Shown: piece by piece, positions 34,278 through 42,683 of the stretch | Layout of the letters: every line of letters starts with the position of its first letter | Numbering within the stretch: the first letter of the stretch is position 1 | Notes under the pieces: model-generated | Databases searched by the model: none | What the model saw: only the letters and a program-made list of their open reading frames with translations | What the model was told of the DNA's origin: nothing | Source of the DNA: Oscillospiraceae bacterium | GTDB lineage: Bacteria; Bacillota; Clostridia; Saccharofermentanales; Fastidiosipilaceae | Length of the DNA: 46,948 nt | Assembly (NCBI GenBank): GCA_028704415.1 | Contig: JAQWFM010000010.1 | Location: 1-46,948 of the forward strand | Reading direction: 5' to 3' | Translations under genes and position numbers: made by a program

Positions 34278-35445
34278 CTCCCTCCCCTCCTTCAGCGGCC
34301 TCATAAGCCCGGCTGATGCTGTCCGGTCCGGCCGCATCCGGTGAAAAATCCGACTTAGCCATAATATGGATATCATCCGGACCAAAGCGCAGGCCTACCC
34401 TGCTGCCGGCCGCAGCCTTATCCGTGCTCTGAACCATCCACTCAAAGCCGCCGTCTGACTCAATCAGCATCTCATAATGAACGCCTTTGAAGACCACGGA
34501 TTCTACCGTGCCGCAGATCAGGTCTTCCGACGGCTCGCTGATATCAATATCTTCCGGTCGGATAACCACGTCCACCTGGTCTTCTGGTTTACGCGGATCC
34601 ACACAAGGCAGCAGCCGTCCTTCGATTTCCACTTCACGGTCCTGCAGCATCTTACCCGGGATGATGTTACTTTCGCCAATAAAATCCGCCACAAAGGCAT
34701 TGCGCGGCTCATTATAGATATCCGCCGGGGTACCTACCTGCTGAATATAGCCATTCTTCATGACAATAATCGTGTCAGACATGGTCAAAGCTTCTTCCTG
34801 ATCATGGGTCACATAAACAAAGGTGATCCCCAGGTCACGCTGCATCTGCTTCAGTTCAACCTGCATTTCCTTGCGCATTTTAAGGTCCAGCGCACCCAAA
34901 GGCTCATCCAGCAGCAGGACCTTGGGCTGGTTGACGATAGCGCGGGCTATCGCAATCCGCTGCATCTGACCCCCGGAAAGCTGATCAATCTCCCGGGTTT
35001 CATACCCTTCCAGGTCAACCGTCCGCAGGGCTTTGCGCACCAGCTGCTCAATTTCTTTAGCCGGTCGCTTTTTGATATTGAGGCCAAAGGCGACATTATC
35101 AAAAACATTCAGGAAAGGAAACAAGGCGAAGCGCTGAAAAACCGTGTTCAATTGCCGCTTATAGGGCGGCAGATCCAGTAAGTTACGCCCCTCAAAGCTC
35201 ACCTCTCCCGCATCGGCTTCCTCAAAACCGCCCAGGATCCGTAAAGTCGTGGTTTTGCCGCAACCGGACGGACCCAGCAGGGTCAGGAATTCATTATTCC
35301 TTATGTAAAAGGAAATCCCTTTAAGGACTTCAGTCTCACCAAACGACTTGGTTAAATTCAGACACTCAATGATATGCGGCGTGCCGGTCGCATCATGCAG
35401 CCGGGATGAAGTAACAGCGGTGTCTGCCCCTTTTTTACGAATCAT
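34270..35445 (-). CDS. potA: Spermidine/putrescine ABC transporter ATPase PotA
   Basis: The 391-residue protein has Walker A GPSGCGKTTTLR (about 58-66), the Q-loop NTVFQRFALFPFLNVFDNV, signature LSGGQMQRIAIARAI, Walker B VLLLDEPLGALD and the H-loop VTHDQEEALTM. The C-terminal third (about 290-375) is a TOBE regulatory domain (VVIRPEDIDI). It energises PotBC. An unusual N-terminal extension of about 24 residues precedes the ABC domain. AAAGGAG lies before the ATG, 14 bases after the regulator gene, which suggests the regulator and potABCD share one transcript. Confidence 0.95.
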   Translation of the reverse strand: MIRKKGADTAVTSSRLHDATGTPHIIECLNLTKSFGETEVLKGISFYIRNNEFLTLLGPSGCGKTTTLRILGGFEEADAGEVSFEGRNLLDLPPYKRQLNTVFQRFALFPFLNVFDNVAFGLNIKKRPAKEIEQLVRKALRTVDLEGYETREIDQLSGGQMQRIAIARAIVNQPKVLLLDEPLGALDLKMRKEMQVELKQMQRDLGITFVYVTHDQEEALTMSDTIIVMKNGYIQQVGTPADIYNEPRNAFVADFIGESNIIPGKMLQDREVEIEGRLLPCVDPRKPEDQVDVVIRPEDIDISEPSEDLICGTVESVVFKGVHYEMLIESDGGFEWMVQSTDKAAAGSRVGLRFGPDDIHIMAKSDFSPDAAGPDSISRAYEAAEGGEGDE

Positions 35446-35459
35446 AATCCTGCGCTCCT

Positions 35460-35999
35460 TTAGAAACTTGGTGGGGTGGAAACCCAGACCAGACGGGCGA
35501 TGCCCGTCCTGGTATTGCGAATCTGATGGGGCAAGTCAGCCCGGTAATAAAAGCTTTCTCCCTCCCTGGCTTCAAACTGCTGTTTACCCAGGCAGATAGT
35601 CACCAGCCCCTGCAAAACATAGCCAAACTCTTCGCCCTCATGGGGATTGTCCAAAAAGGAATGGCCGCCGGATTGAATGGTCAGCAGGACCGGTTCCATC
35701 ATATTTTTTTGAGCGTTAGGGATCAGCCAGCAGGTTCTGGCGCCTATATCCGCATCGTCCTTGACCGCGTAATCCTCTTGAGTAAAGACTGCCGGGCCGC
35801 GGCGGTCCGGCTGAAAGAAATCCGCGATATTTGTGCCCAGGCTGGCTAAAATTGTATTGAGAGTGGCAATGGAAGGCGAGGTCATATCCCGCTCCAGTTG
35901 CGAGATAAACCCCTTGGATAGCTCACAGCGATCCGCCAGCTCTTCCTGCGTCAGATGGTTGGCCTGGCGCAGGTATTTGATCCGTTCTCCCAATTCCAT
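35460..35999 (-). CDS. PuuR-like XRE-cupin transcriptional regulator
   Basis: The start is taken as the ATG at 35999, five bases after AAGGAG; an in-frame GTG two codons upstream is possible. The 179-residue protein has an N-terminal helix-turn-helix (IKYLRQANHLTQEELADRCE then LSKGFISQLERD), and a C-terminal cupin (PF07883) from about 105 to 178 with NPHEGEEFGYVLQG and DLPHQIRNT. This architecture is that of PuuR-type polyamine-responsive regulators. It is first in the pot operon, so it most likely regulates polyamine uptake and its own gene through the palindrome at 36037-36053. Confidence 0.88.
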   Translation of the reverse strand: MELGERIKYLRQANHLTQEELADRCELSKGFISQLERDMTSPSIATLNTILASLGTNIADFFQPDRRGPAVFTQEDYAVKDDADIGARTCWLIPNAQKNMMEPVLLTIQSGGHSFLDNPHEGEEFGYVLQGLVTICLGKQQFEAREGESFYYRADLPHQIRNTRTGIARLVWVSTPPSF

Positions 36000-36021
36000 T
36001 TTCACTCCTTAACATGGCCGT

Positions 36022-36053
36022 AATATTAAACCCGAAGTTTAGTTTTACTAAAC
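36022..36053 (-). promoter_or_regulatory. pot promoter with overlapping palindromic operator
   Basis: GTTTAGTTTTACTAAAC at 36037-36053 is a perfect inverted repeat with six-base arms. On the minus strand a TTTAGT inside it could serve as the -35, with TAATAT (about 36022-36027) as the -10. A repressor bound there would block transcription. The XRE-cupin regulator encoded directly downstream is the obvious candidate. Confidence 0.55.
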
Positions 36054-36257
36054 ATCAAGGTCAGATTATACAAAGTGGCCGGTAGGCTGTCAAGACCGCA
36101 AATGAAACAGTTTGCAGCCCGAAAACCGCCGGTTTTACCCGTCCTGGCAGCCTGTCTTTATAAGCAGTGCGCCCGATTTGTGTAGGCCAGGGATATTTCG
36201 TCTATATTTCGGCTAAATTGTCATGATGTTTACATATAATTTCATATTTATCATACA

Positions 36258-36285
36258 TTGTTATAAACAAAAAGCGTAGTATTTT
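36258..36285 (+). promoter_or_regulatory. Candidate promoter of the HEAT-like gene
   Basis: TTGTTA (36258-36263) and TATTTT (36280-36285) are 16 bases apart, in AT-rich DNA about 50 bases before the start codon. A strong AGAGGAGG ribosome binding site lies between. Confidence 0.5.
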
Positions 36286-36334
36286 AATAAAGACAGTTTC
36301 TGTCTGGCACAAAAATATAGAGGAGGACACTGAA

Positions 36335-36688
36335 ATGCCTGATTTAGAGCATTACAAAAAACTGGCTGAAAAGAAGCATTGGAAAAAGCTGCAAAGCGCT
36401 TATGAGAAGAGTAACGAAGAAACCCGCTTATTGATATTAGAAGCCCTGGGCAGCGCGGCGGCCGTTGATGAGGTTTTAAATATCCTGATTAACGAAGTTA
36501 ATTTCCCTCTGAATGAGCAGACTCAGATTGCGGCGATTAACGCGCTGGGGTCCTTGGGCAGTCAGGCTTCCCGCGCCAAAGAGCACCTGACCCATCAAAT
36601 GAATCATCTGGATGAAGCCGCCCACCCGGAACTGGCCCAAGCCTTGCGTTCGGCTATGACAAAAATGAAAACCAGTGATTTTGACTGA
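36335..36688 (+). CDS. Small HEAT-repeat-like protein
   Basis: The 117-residue cytoplasmic protein is all helical. Paired helices at about 5-25, 27-53 and 62-80 have the HEAT-like pattern, seen in TRLLILEALGSAAAVDEVLN and in QTQIAAINALGSLGSQASRA. Such repeats usually form protein-binding surfaces. I do not recognise a named family. It has a very strong ribosome binding site and its own promoter, and it stands alone, so it may be well expressed. Function is unknown. Confidence 0.75.
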   Translation: MPDLEHYKKLAEKKHWKKLQSAYEKSNEETRLLILEALGSAAAVDEVLNILINEVNFPLNEQTQIAAINALGSLGSQASRAKEHLTHQMNHLDEAAHPELAQALRSAMTKMKTSDFD

Positions 36689-36698
36689 AGCTCAGACT

Positions 36699-37466
36699 TC
36701 AGTGCCATACATATGAGGTCATGCTCAGACTTCCCAGGGTCAGATCTTCATTGAATATATCTGGTTGCTCCTCCGCACCGGCCGCGCCGGCTGCTGTCAG
36801 CAGCGGATAAAAATGATCTGGTATCGGGACGGCCTGAGCTGCCCCCGGCAGGGTTTCCCAGTTACCTAACGCTGACAGATCCTGTTGTTGCAGCCGGTCT
36901 TTGACCGCCTGATCAAAAGCTGCCGCCCAGGGATAATATACGCCCGGGCGGTAGTCTGCTGCTCTGAGGTTATGCACCACATTGCCGCTGCCGATAATCA
37001 ATACACCCGCCTCACGCAGGGCCGCCAGCTGCCGGCCCAGTTCAATCTGATCCTCAGCGGTCGCCTGGCGGTTAACACTCAGTTGGACCACTGGAATATC
37101 CGCCGCCGGATACATCCGCAGCAGCACAGAATAGGCGCCGTGGTCATAACCGCGTTGAGGGTCAGACCTGAGGGAACGCGACGCCAGCCGCGTTTGGGTC
37201 TGCTTGATTAACGTCTGATCCGTCTGAGCCGGGTAGACAATTTTGTAGATCTCCTCCGGGAAGCCATACATGTCATAAATCATGTCTGGTTGCTCAGCGG
37301 TCTGCAAAAAAAGCCCGGGGGTAAACCAATGGGCGGAAATCATCAGGATAGCCCGGGGACGCGGCAGTTGCCGCCCCAGTTGAGTCCATTTTCGAGTCCA
37401 GGAATTATCCTCAATCATATTCATGGGGCTGCCATGTCCGATAAAAACGACTGCCTGACGCTGCAT
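36699..37466 (-). CDS. DODA-type extradiol dioxygenase family protein (YgiD-like)
   Basis: The start is set at the ATG at 37466 (255 residues), where the family-typical AVVFIGHGSPMNMIEDN begins; the longer in-frame extension is rejected. Candidate zinc or iron ligands are the His in FIGHGSP, the His in MISAHWFTP, and the His in YDHGAYSVL. A conserved GSGNVVHNLR block is also present. It belongs to the class III extradiol dioxygenase / DODA family (PF02900). Escherichia coli YgiD acts on DOPA; the substrate here is unknown. In an anaerobe an oxygen-using role would be odd. The gene is monocistronic. Confidence 0.85.
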   Translation of the reverse strand: MQRQAVVFIGHGSPMNMIEDNSWTRKWTQLGRQLPRPRAILMISAHWFTPGLFLQTAEQPDMIYDMYGFPEEIYKIVYPAQTDQTLIKQTQTRLASRSLRSDPQRGYDHGAYSVLLRMYPAADIPVVQLSVNRQATAEDQIELGRQLAALREAGVLIIGSGNVVHNLRAADYRPGVYYPWAAAFDQAVKDRLQQQDLSALGNWETLPGAAQAVPIPDHFYPLLTAAGAAGAEEQPDIFNEDLTLGSLSMTSYVWH

Positions 37467-37674
37467 AACTTTTTTCCCTTTCTTTCCGGGTCCCGTAACG
37501 GCTGTCACTTGCCGGCAGGCGGCCGGCCAAACGGGCACCAAGGCCTGCGGTCCTCAAACTGACTTAGCCGATGGCCGGATCTGGCCACTCCGATCAGATT
37601 TGATTATACTATACAAAAACCGTAACTGCCGGTCAGGCCTTAACTGCTGACAGTTACCTGAAAGGACCGTCAAT

Positions 37675-38514
37675 ATGCGTGAACTAGCTGCCGCTGAAAT
37701 CACGGAAGCGGTGCGGCGCCTGTGTCTGCAAGGCGCCTGCAGCCTGCCTCAGGATGTCTGTCAGGTATTGAAAAAAGCCCGGGATGCGGAGGACTGGCCG
37801 CCGGCAAAGCAGATCCTTGATACTATTATAGACAATGATGACATTGCCGCTGTCTCTTCTGTTCCTGTTTGTCAGGATACCGGTATGGTCGTTGCCTGGC
37901 TGAGAGTCGGACAGGAAGTGCATATCAATGGCGATTTGACCGCTGCAGTTGATGCAGGGGTCAGGCAGGCCTATGCCCAGGGCTACCTGCGCCGTTCTGT
38001 TGTTTCAGATCCGCTGCGTCGGCGTAACAGCGGGGATAACTGTCCGGCTTTACTGACCACAGAACTGGTGCCGGGCGATAAGGTGGAAATATGCCTCTCC
38101 CTCAAGGGCTTTGGCAGTGAAAACATGAGCCAGCTTAAAATGCTCAGGCCCAGTGACGGCAGGCAGGGTGTGGTGGATTTTGTCCTGAATACAGTTAAAC
38201 AAGCCGGGCCCAATCCCTGTCCCCCGATTGTGGTAGGCGTCGGCATCGGCGGCAGTTTTGATAAGGCCGCCCAGTTAGCCAAAAAGGCCTTGCTGCGGGA
38301 TTTGGACGCAGCCAATCCGGATCCGTATTATCAGGAACTGGAACAAGAACTGTTGCGCCTGATTAACCGGACCGGGATTGGCCCGCAGGGGCTGGGCGGC
38401 CGGACGACGGCGCTGGCAGTCATGGTGGAAACATTTCCGACTCACATAGCAGGTCTTCCCTGCGCGGTTAACCTGAACTGCCATGTCAGCCGGCATATGA
38501 AGGAGGTCCTGTGA
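37675..38514 (+). CDS. fumA: Class I fumarate hydratase, alpha subunit
   Basis: The 279-residue protein is the N-terminal half of class I, Fe-S fumarases (also L(+)-tartrate dehydratase TtdA, PF05681). PVCQDTGMVVAWLRVG, DNCPALLTTE and LPCAVNLNCHVSRH contain the cysteines that hold the oxygen-sensitive [4Fe-4S] cluster, and IVVGVGIGGSFDKAA is conserved. It hydrates fumarate to malate with the beta subunit. Tartrate dehydratase cannot be excluded by sequence alone. AAAGGACC lies upstream, and TATACT near 37603 may be the -10. The beta gene follows after one base. Confidence 0.9.
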   Translation: MRELAAAEITEAVRRLCLQGACSLPQDVCQVLKKARDAEDWPPAKQILDTIIDNDDIAAVSSVPVCQDTGMVVAWLRVGQEVHINGDLTAAVDAGVRQAYAQGYLRRSVVSDPLRRRNSGDNCPALLTTELVPGDKVEICLSLKGFGSENMSQLKMLRPSDGRQGVVDFVLNTVKQAGPNPCPPIVVGVGIGGSFDKAAQLAKKALLRDLDAANPDPYYQELEQELLRLINRTGIGPQGLGGRTTALAVMVETFPTHIAGLPCAVNLNCHVSRHMKEVL

Positions 38515-38515
38515 T

Positions 38516-39121
38516 ATGAAACAGCCGAGTCCGCCTGAAGCCGCAAAGCCCCGTCGGCTTAACTGGCCCCTGAGCGCCACAGAATTAGCCGGTTTGCGTG
38601 CCGGTGAGGCCGTATTGATCAGCGGCACGGCCTATACCGCGCGGGACGCGGCACATAAAAGGCTGGTGGCCGCTTTGGAGAAGGGGCAGGAGCTGCCCTT
38701 CCCGATTGCCGACAGCCTGATCTATTATGTCGGCCCCACCCCGGCTAAACCCGGGCAAATTATCGGCTCCGCCGGGCCGACCACCAGTTATCGGATGGAC
38801 GCCTATACGCCGCGGTTACTGGCGGCCGGTCAGCGCGGCATGATTGGTAAGGGGCGGCGCAGTCCGGCGGTAATCGAGGCGATACGTCAATATGGCGCGG
38901 TTTATTTTGCCGCCATCGGCGGCGCGGGCGCCAAACTGGCCCAAAGCATAGCGGCAGCGGAAGCCATCTGCTATGAGGATTTAGGTACGGAGTCGGTTAA
39001 ACGGCTGCAGCTGCGCGATTTTCCCGCGATAGTGGTAATAGACAGCCAGGGCCATGACTGGTATGACCTGGGCCCTGCGGCTTATCTGAACCGGCAGAAG
39101 ACTTTGAACGCCAAAGAATGA
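38516..39121 (+). CDS. fumB: Class I fumarate hydratase, beta subunit
   Basis: The 201-residue protein matches the C-terminal half of class I fumarases (PF05683). Conserved blocks are LISGTAYTARDAAHKRL, YYVGPTPAKPGQIIGSAGPT, MIGKGRRSPAVIEAI and FAAIGGAGAKLAQSI. DFPAIVVIDSQGHDWYD lies near the end. It completes the active site with the alpha subunit. AGGAGG lies within the last codons of the alpha gene. It is convergent with uppP. Confidence 0.9.
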   Translation: MKQPSPPEAAKPRRLNWPLSATELAGLRAGEAVLISGTAYTARDAAHKRLVAALEKGQELPFPIADSLIYYVGPTPAKPGQIIGSAGPTTSYRMDAYTPRLLAAGQRGMIGKGRRSPAVIEAIRQYGAVYFAAIGGAGAKLAQSIAAAEAICYEDLGTESVKRLQLRDFPAIVVIDSQGHDWYDLGPAAYLNRQKTLNAKE

Positions 39122-39158
39122 AGAAGGGCCTGGCCTCAGAGCCTCCGGTGGCGGGGCT

Positions 39159-40007
39159 TCAGAGGACCTGAACGGCCATCAAAATGATCAGCAGACCTGC
39201 CAGGGCCAGCCGGTAGTAGGCGAAACCTCTCAATTTGTGTTTATGCAAAAAGGACATGAACGCCCGGACCACCAGCAAGGCCACAATAAAGGCCACCAAA
39301 AAGCCCAGTACCAGGGCGGTCACCTGCGGCAGGGTAATGCCCTTGAAGGAAAAGGTAAAGAGCTTGAGCCCGGAGGCGCCAAACATGATCGGAATAGCCA
39401 GAAAAAAGGAGTAATCTGCGGCCAGCGGGGTGGTAAAGCCAGCCACCCAGCCGCCCATAATAGTGGCCGCAGAGCGGGAAAACCCCGGCCACAGGGACAG
39501 ACACTGCATTAAGCCTACCACCCAGGCTTGTTTGAGGGTTATTTGCTGCATATCCTGAGTCCAGTCACCGGCAGCCGTTTTAAGTAAGCCCGAGTCGTGG
39601 CGTTGCTCCAGCCAGAGCATTAAAAGCGCCCCTGTCACCAGCGCCACGGTAACCGTCGGCACGCTGAACAAGTAAGTATCCAGTTCCAGGACTTCATAAA
39701 TCAAACCCAGTACCACGGCAGGCACACAGCCAATAATCCAGACTAAAAAAAAGTGCCGCCCGCTTTTTTCCCATCTGCACAAAGCCTTGAGCCGGTCCCA
39801 GATGCGGGGCCAGAATAGTAGCAAGACCGCCAGTATAGCGCCCAGCTGGATAACGACGGAAAACATGTTTTGGAATTCATCATCCGGCAAACCCAGTAAA
39901 TGCTGGGTGATAATCAAGTGACCGGTTGAAGATATGGGCAGGAATTCACTGAGGCCTTCCACAATTCCCATCACGATGGCTTTTAACACAAATATAATGC
40001 CGTCCAT
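39159..40007 (-). CDS. uppP: Undecaprenyl-diphosphatase UppP (BacA)
   Basis: The 282-residue protein has about eight membrane helices. The two family motifs are GIVEGLSEFLPISSTGHL (about 14-31) and LWPGFSRSAATIMGGW (about 172-187), which hold the catalytic Glu, Ser and Arg residues. It dephosphorylates undecaprenyl diphosphate outside the membrane and so recycles the lipid carrier for peptidoglycan. The protein is of the usual length. The gene has its own promoter region and no partner genes. Confidence 0.95.
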   Translation of the reverse strand: MDGIIFVLKAIVMGIVEGLSEFLPISSTGHLIITQHLLGLPDDEFQNMFSVVIQLGAILAVLLLFWPRIWDRLKALCRWEKSGRHFFLVWIIGCVPAVVLGLIYEVLELDTYLFSVPTVTVALVTGALLMLWLEQRHDSGLLKTAAGDWTQDMQQITLKQAWVVGLMQCLSLWPGFSRSAATIMGGWVAGFTTPLAADYSFFLAIPIMFGASGLKLFTFSFKGITLPQVTALVLGFLVAFIVALLVVRAFMSFLHKHKLRGFAYYRLALAGLLIILMAVQVL

Positions 40008-40085
40008 AATTTGCCTCCTGAAAATCTCAGGTTCATTCTATGCGGCGCACGGACAGTTGGCAAGGCCTGCTCCGGCGTCCTTAAT

Positions 40086-40113
40086 TTGTGATACTTTATC
40101 TTGTATATATAAT
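40086..40113 (+). promoter_or_regulatory. nfnAB promoter
   Basis: TTGTGA (40086-40091) and a consensus TATAAT (40108-40113) are separated by 16 bases. Transcription would start near 40120 and leave a leader of about 120 bases before nfnA. Confidence 0.6.
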
Positions 40114-40151
40114 GTGTGTAAATTATTTGCCGGATTAAGTAATTTTCACAC
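40114..40151. promoter_or_regulatory. Imperfect inverted repeat downstream of the nfn -10 element
   Basis: GTGTGTAAATTATT (from 40114) and AGTAATTTTCACAC (ending 40151) are near-complementary arms, 12 of 14 positions pairing, around a short centre. It begins right after the -10 hexamer and so covers the start of transcription, a common place for a repressor site. Confidence 0.5.
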
Positions 40152-40242
40152 GAATACGTCCAGGTAAAAGATGTTACTATGATACAATTAACATGTTTGA
40201 TAGGAATATCAATTTTCATATCAAAGGGAAAGGAAATCTACT

Positions 40243-41100
40243 ATGTTTCTGATTATGTCTAAAAGGCGGCTGAATGACGCTGTCACCATGATGGAAATTG
40301 AAGCGCCGCTGATCGCCCGTAAGGCTAGAGCCGGACAGTTCATTATCTTCCGGCTGGATGAATTTGGCGAACGCGTCCCGTTAACGATTGCTGATTCGGA
40401 TGCCGGGCGCGGATCGGTCACCATCATTTTTCAGGCAGTGGGCAAAGCCACGCAACTGCTTTCGCAAAAGGAAGCGGGGGACTTTATCCTGGACTTTGTC
40501 GGTCCGCTGGGTAAACCTTCTGATCTGGAGGGGTATAAACATGCCTGCGTGATTGGCGGGGGTGTCGGGAATGCGATAGCCTATCCTTCGGCTAAAGAGC
40601 TGCACAATAATGGCGCCATCGTTGATATTATTGCCGGTTTCCGCAGTAAGGATATTGTCATTCTTGAAGATGAGATGAAAGCTGTCTGCGATCATCTTTA
40701 CATCACCACTGATGACGGGACCTACGGTGAGAAAGGGTTTGTAACCGATAAACTCAAAAGTCTGATTGAGGTCGGGAATAACTATGATCTGGTTATTGCC
40801 ATCGGCCCGGTACCCATGATGAAATTTGTCAGCAAGGTTACTGAACAATACCATATTAAGACACTGGTAAGTCTAAACCCCATCATGATTGACGGGACCG
40901 GTATGTGCGGCGGCTGCCGGGTCAAAGTAGGCGGCCAGACGCGCTTTGCCTGCGTGGACGGACCTGAGTTTGACGGGCATGAAGTTGATTTTGACGAATT
41001 GATGCTGCGCAACGCTTTTTATAAAGATCAGGAAAAAGTTGAATATGAAGCAGCCTGCCGTATCGGCCGGGGCCCCGCTAAGGCGACCAGAAAGGAGTAA
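40243..41100 (+). CDS. nfnA: NADH-dependent reduced ferredoxin:NADP+ oxidoreductase, small subunit
   Basis: The 285-residue protein is a ferredoxin-NADP reductase-type flavoprotein with a C-terminal [2Fe-2S] site. FAD-binding residues lie in ERVPLTIADSD, the nucleotide-binding region is HACVIGGGVGNAIAYP, and the cluster cysteines lie in GTGMCGGCRVKV and TRFACVDGPEFDG. With NfnB it bifurcates electrons between ferredoxin, NAD(H) and NADP(H) in anaerobes. Some relatives are labelled sulfide dehydrogenase or glutamate synthase partner. AAAGGAAA precedes the start. It is paired with nfnB at a five-base gap. Confidence 0.9.
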   Translation: MFLIMSKRRLNDAVTMMEIEAPLIARKARAGQFIIFRLDEFGERVPLTIADSDAGRGSVTIIFQAVGKATQLLSQKEAGDFILDFVGPLGKPSDLEGYKHACVIGGGVGNAIAYPSAKELHNNGAIVDIIAGFRSKDIVILEDEMKAVCDHLYITTDDGTYGEKGFVTDKLKSLIEVGNNYDLVIAIGPVPMMKFVSKVTEQYHIKTLVSLNPIMIDGTGMCGGCRVKVGGQTRFACVDGPEFDGHEVDFDELMLRNAFYKDQEKVEYEAACRIGRGPAKATRKE

Positions 41101-41105
41101 AGCCC

Positions 41106-42524
41106 GTGGCAATTAATACCAGTCTGAAAAAAGTTCCCATGCCGGCTCAAGATCCCCTGATCCGGAACCATAATTTTAAAGAAGTAACCACAGGTTATAC
41201 CCCTGAGATGGCAGTTGAGGAGGCCAGACGCTGTCTTAACTGTAAGACAAAGCCTTGCGTCGCTGGCTGCCCGGTTAATGTGCATATCCCTGAGTTTATC
41301 CATCTGATAACCGAAGAAAAGTTTGAAGAGGCTTTTCAAAAAATCACGGAAACCAACAGCCTGCCAGCAGTCTGCGGCCGGGTTTGTCCGCAGGAATCCC
41401 AGTGTGAGTCCCGCTGCGTTCGCGGCAAAAAAGGCGAAGCCGTTGCCATTGGCCGGCTGGAGCGGTTTGTAGCTGACTGGCACCGTGAGCACGCTGCCCA
41501 ATCGCCGCCCAAAGCCGCGGCTAACGGCCATAAAGTGGCCATTATAGGTTCCGGTCCTTCGGGATTGAGCTGCGCCGCAGACCTGGCTAAACTGGGTTAC
41601 GCGGTGACCATCTTTGAGGCTTTTCATACCGGTGGCGGGGTGCTGGTCTACGGTATACCTGAGTTTCGCCTGCCCAAGGCGATTGTCTCTGATGAAATCA
41701 ATAACCTGCGCGCTATGGGTGTCAATCTGCAGACTGATATGGTCATTGGCCGCATCCTCTCCGTGGATGAGTTGCTGGAGGATCTGAACTTTGATGCCGT
41801 TTATATTGGTTCCGGCGCGGGACTGCCGTCGTTTATGGGGATTGAAGGAGAGGACCTCATTGGCGTCTACTCGGCCAATGAATATCTGACCCGGTCCAAC
41901 CTGATGAAGGCTTATGACATGGAGTATGCTACCCCCATCCGCAAATCCAGGGCGGTGGCGGTTATCGGCGGCGGCAACGTGGCTATGGATGCCGCCCGCA
42001 CCGCTAAGCGCCTGGGGGCGGAAAAAGTAGCGGTTGTTTACCGCCGTTCTTTTGCGGAAATGCCCGCGCGTAAAGAAGAAGTGGAGCATGCTCAGGAAGA
42101 GCAAATTGAATTTTTGAATCTGGAAAACCCGGTTCGCATTATTGGCGATGAGCGCGGCCAGGTTAAGGCTATGGAAGTCATTAAAATGAAATTGGGTGAA
42201 CCGGATTCGTCCGGGCGCAGACGGCCGGTAGCGATTCCCGGCTCAAATTATGAACTGAATGTTGATACCGTCATTGTGGCAATTGGCACGACGCCTAATC
42301 CCCTGCTCAAAAAGACGACCGAAGGGCTGGAAACCGACCGTTGGGGCTGCATTTATACTAAGGATAATGGTGCAACCAGCCGTGAGGGTGTATTTGCCGG
42401 CGGCGACGCGGTAACCGGGGCTGCTACCGTCATCCTGGCTATGGGAGCCGGCAAAACCGCGGCGGCTTCAATTGATAAGTATGTCAGGCATAAGCATCCT
42501 GAACTGCGCCAAGCCGAGCCTTAA
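41106..42524 (+). CDS. nfnB: NADH-dependent reduced ferredoxin:NADP+ oxidoreductase, large subunit
   Basis: The start is GTG at 41106 with AAAGGAG at a suitable distance; the protein is 472 residues. An N-terminal domain with cysteine-rich segments (RRCLNCKTKPCVAGCPVNVH, and VCGRVCPQESQCESRC) binds two [4Fe-4S] clusters. Next are FAD-binding GSGPSGLSCAADLAKLG (about 143) and NADP-binding VIGGGNVAMDAARTAKRLG (about 285). AGGDAVTGAATVILAMGAGK closes the second FAD part. This is the GltD/NfnB type. It forms NfnAB with the preceding gene, which could supply NADPH or reduced ferredoxin to nitrogenase (inference). Confidence 0.9.
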   Translation: MAINTSLKKVPMPAQDPLIRNHNFKEVTTGYTPEMAVEEARRCLNCKTKPCVAGCPVNVHIPEFIHLITEEKFEEAFQKITETNSLPAVCGRVCPQESQCESRCVRGKKGEAVAIGRLERFVADWHREHAAQSPPKAAANGHKVAIIGSGPSGLSCAADLAKLGYAVTIFEAFHTGGGVLVYGIPEFRLPKAIVSDEINNLRAMGVNLQTDMVIGRILSVDELLEDLNFDAVYIGSGAGLPSFMGIEGEDLIGVYSANEYLTRSNLMKAYDMEYATPIRKSRAVAVIGGGNVAMDAARTAKRLGAEKVAVVYRRSFAEMPARKEEVEHAQEEQIEFLNLENPVRIIGDERGQVKAMEVIKMKLGEPDSSGRRRPVAIPGSNYELNVDTVIVAIGTTPNPLLKKTTEGLETDRWGCIYTKDNGATSREGVFAGGDAVTGAATVILAMGAGKTAAASIDKYVRHKHPELRQAEP

Positions 42525-42550
42525 TCAAATCTAGCTGTCAGGCTGATTGC

Positions 42551-42601
42551 CGGGAGCCGCTGCGGTCCGTCATGGAACCCAGGCGGTTCCCGTTATTTTT
42601 T
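42551..42601 (+). terminator. Terminator after nfnAB
   Basis: A ten-base stem with one G-U pair (CGGGAGCCGC at 42551-42560, GCGGTTCCCG at 42583-42592) is followed by TTATTTTTT. Confidence 0.8.
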
Positions 42602-42683
42602 ACCAAAGCGCTGGCTTAATCACGCCAGGATCTTTATAATGGCAGGTATAAGTCATCTCCAAGCTGAAAGGAGCCTCCTGATC

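Larger units (their letters stand above)
36006..36334. other. Divergent intergenic region, regulator / HEAT-like gene
   Basis: The 329-base gap holds the pot operator and promoter at its left end and the promoter of the HEAT-like gene at its right end. The part between about 36170 and 36300 is markedly AT-rich. Nothing else was recognised. Confidence 0.55.

Noticed and set aside
41028-42104. 358-codon minus-strand open frame opposite nfnB
   Set aside because: It lies fully antisense to a clearly recognised gene and its translation has no known motif and high His/Gln/Arg bias. It is a shadow.
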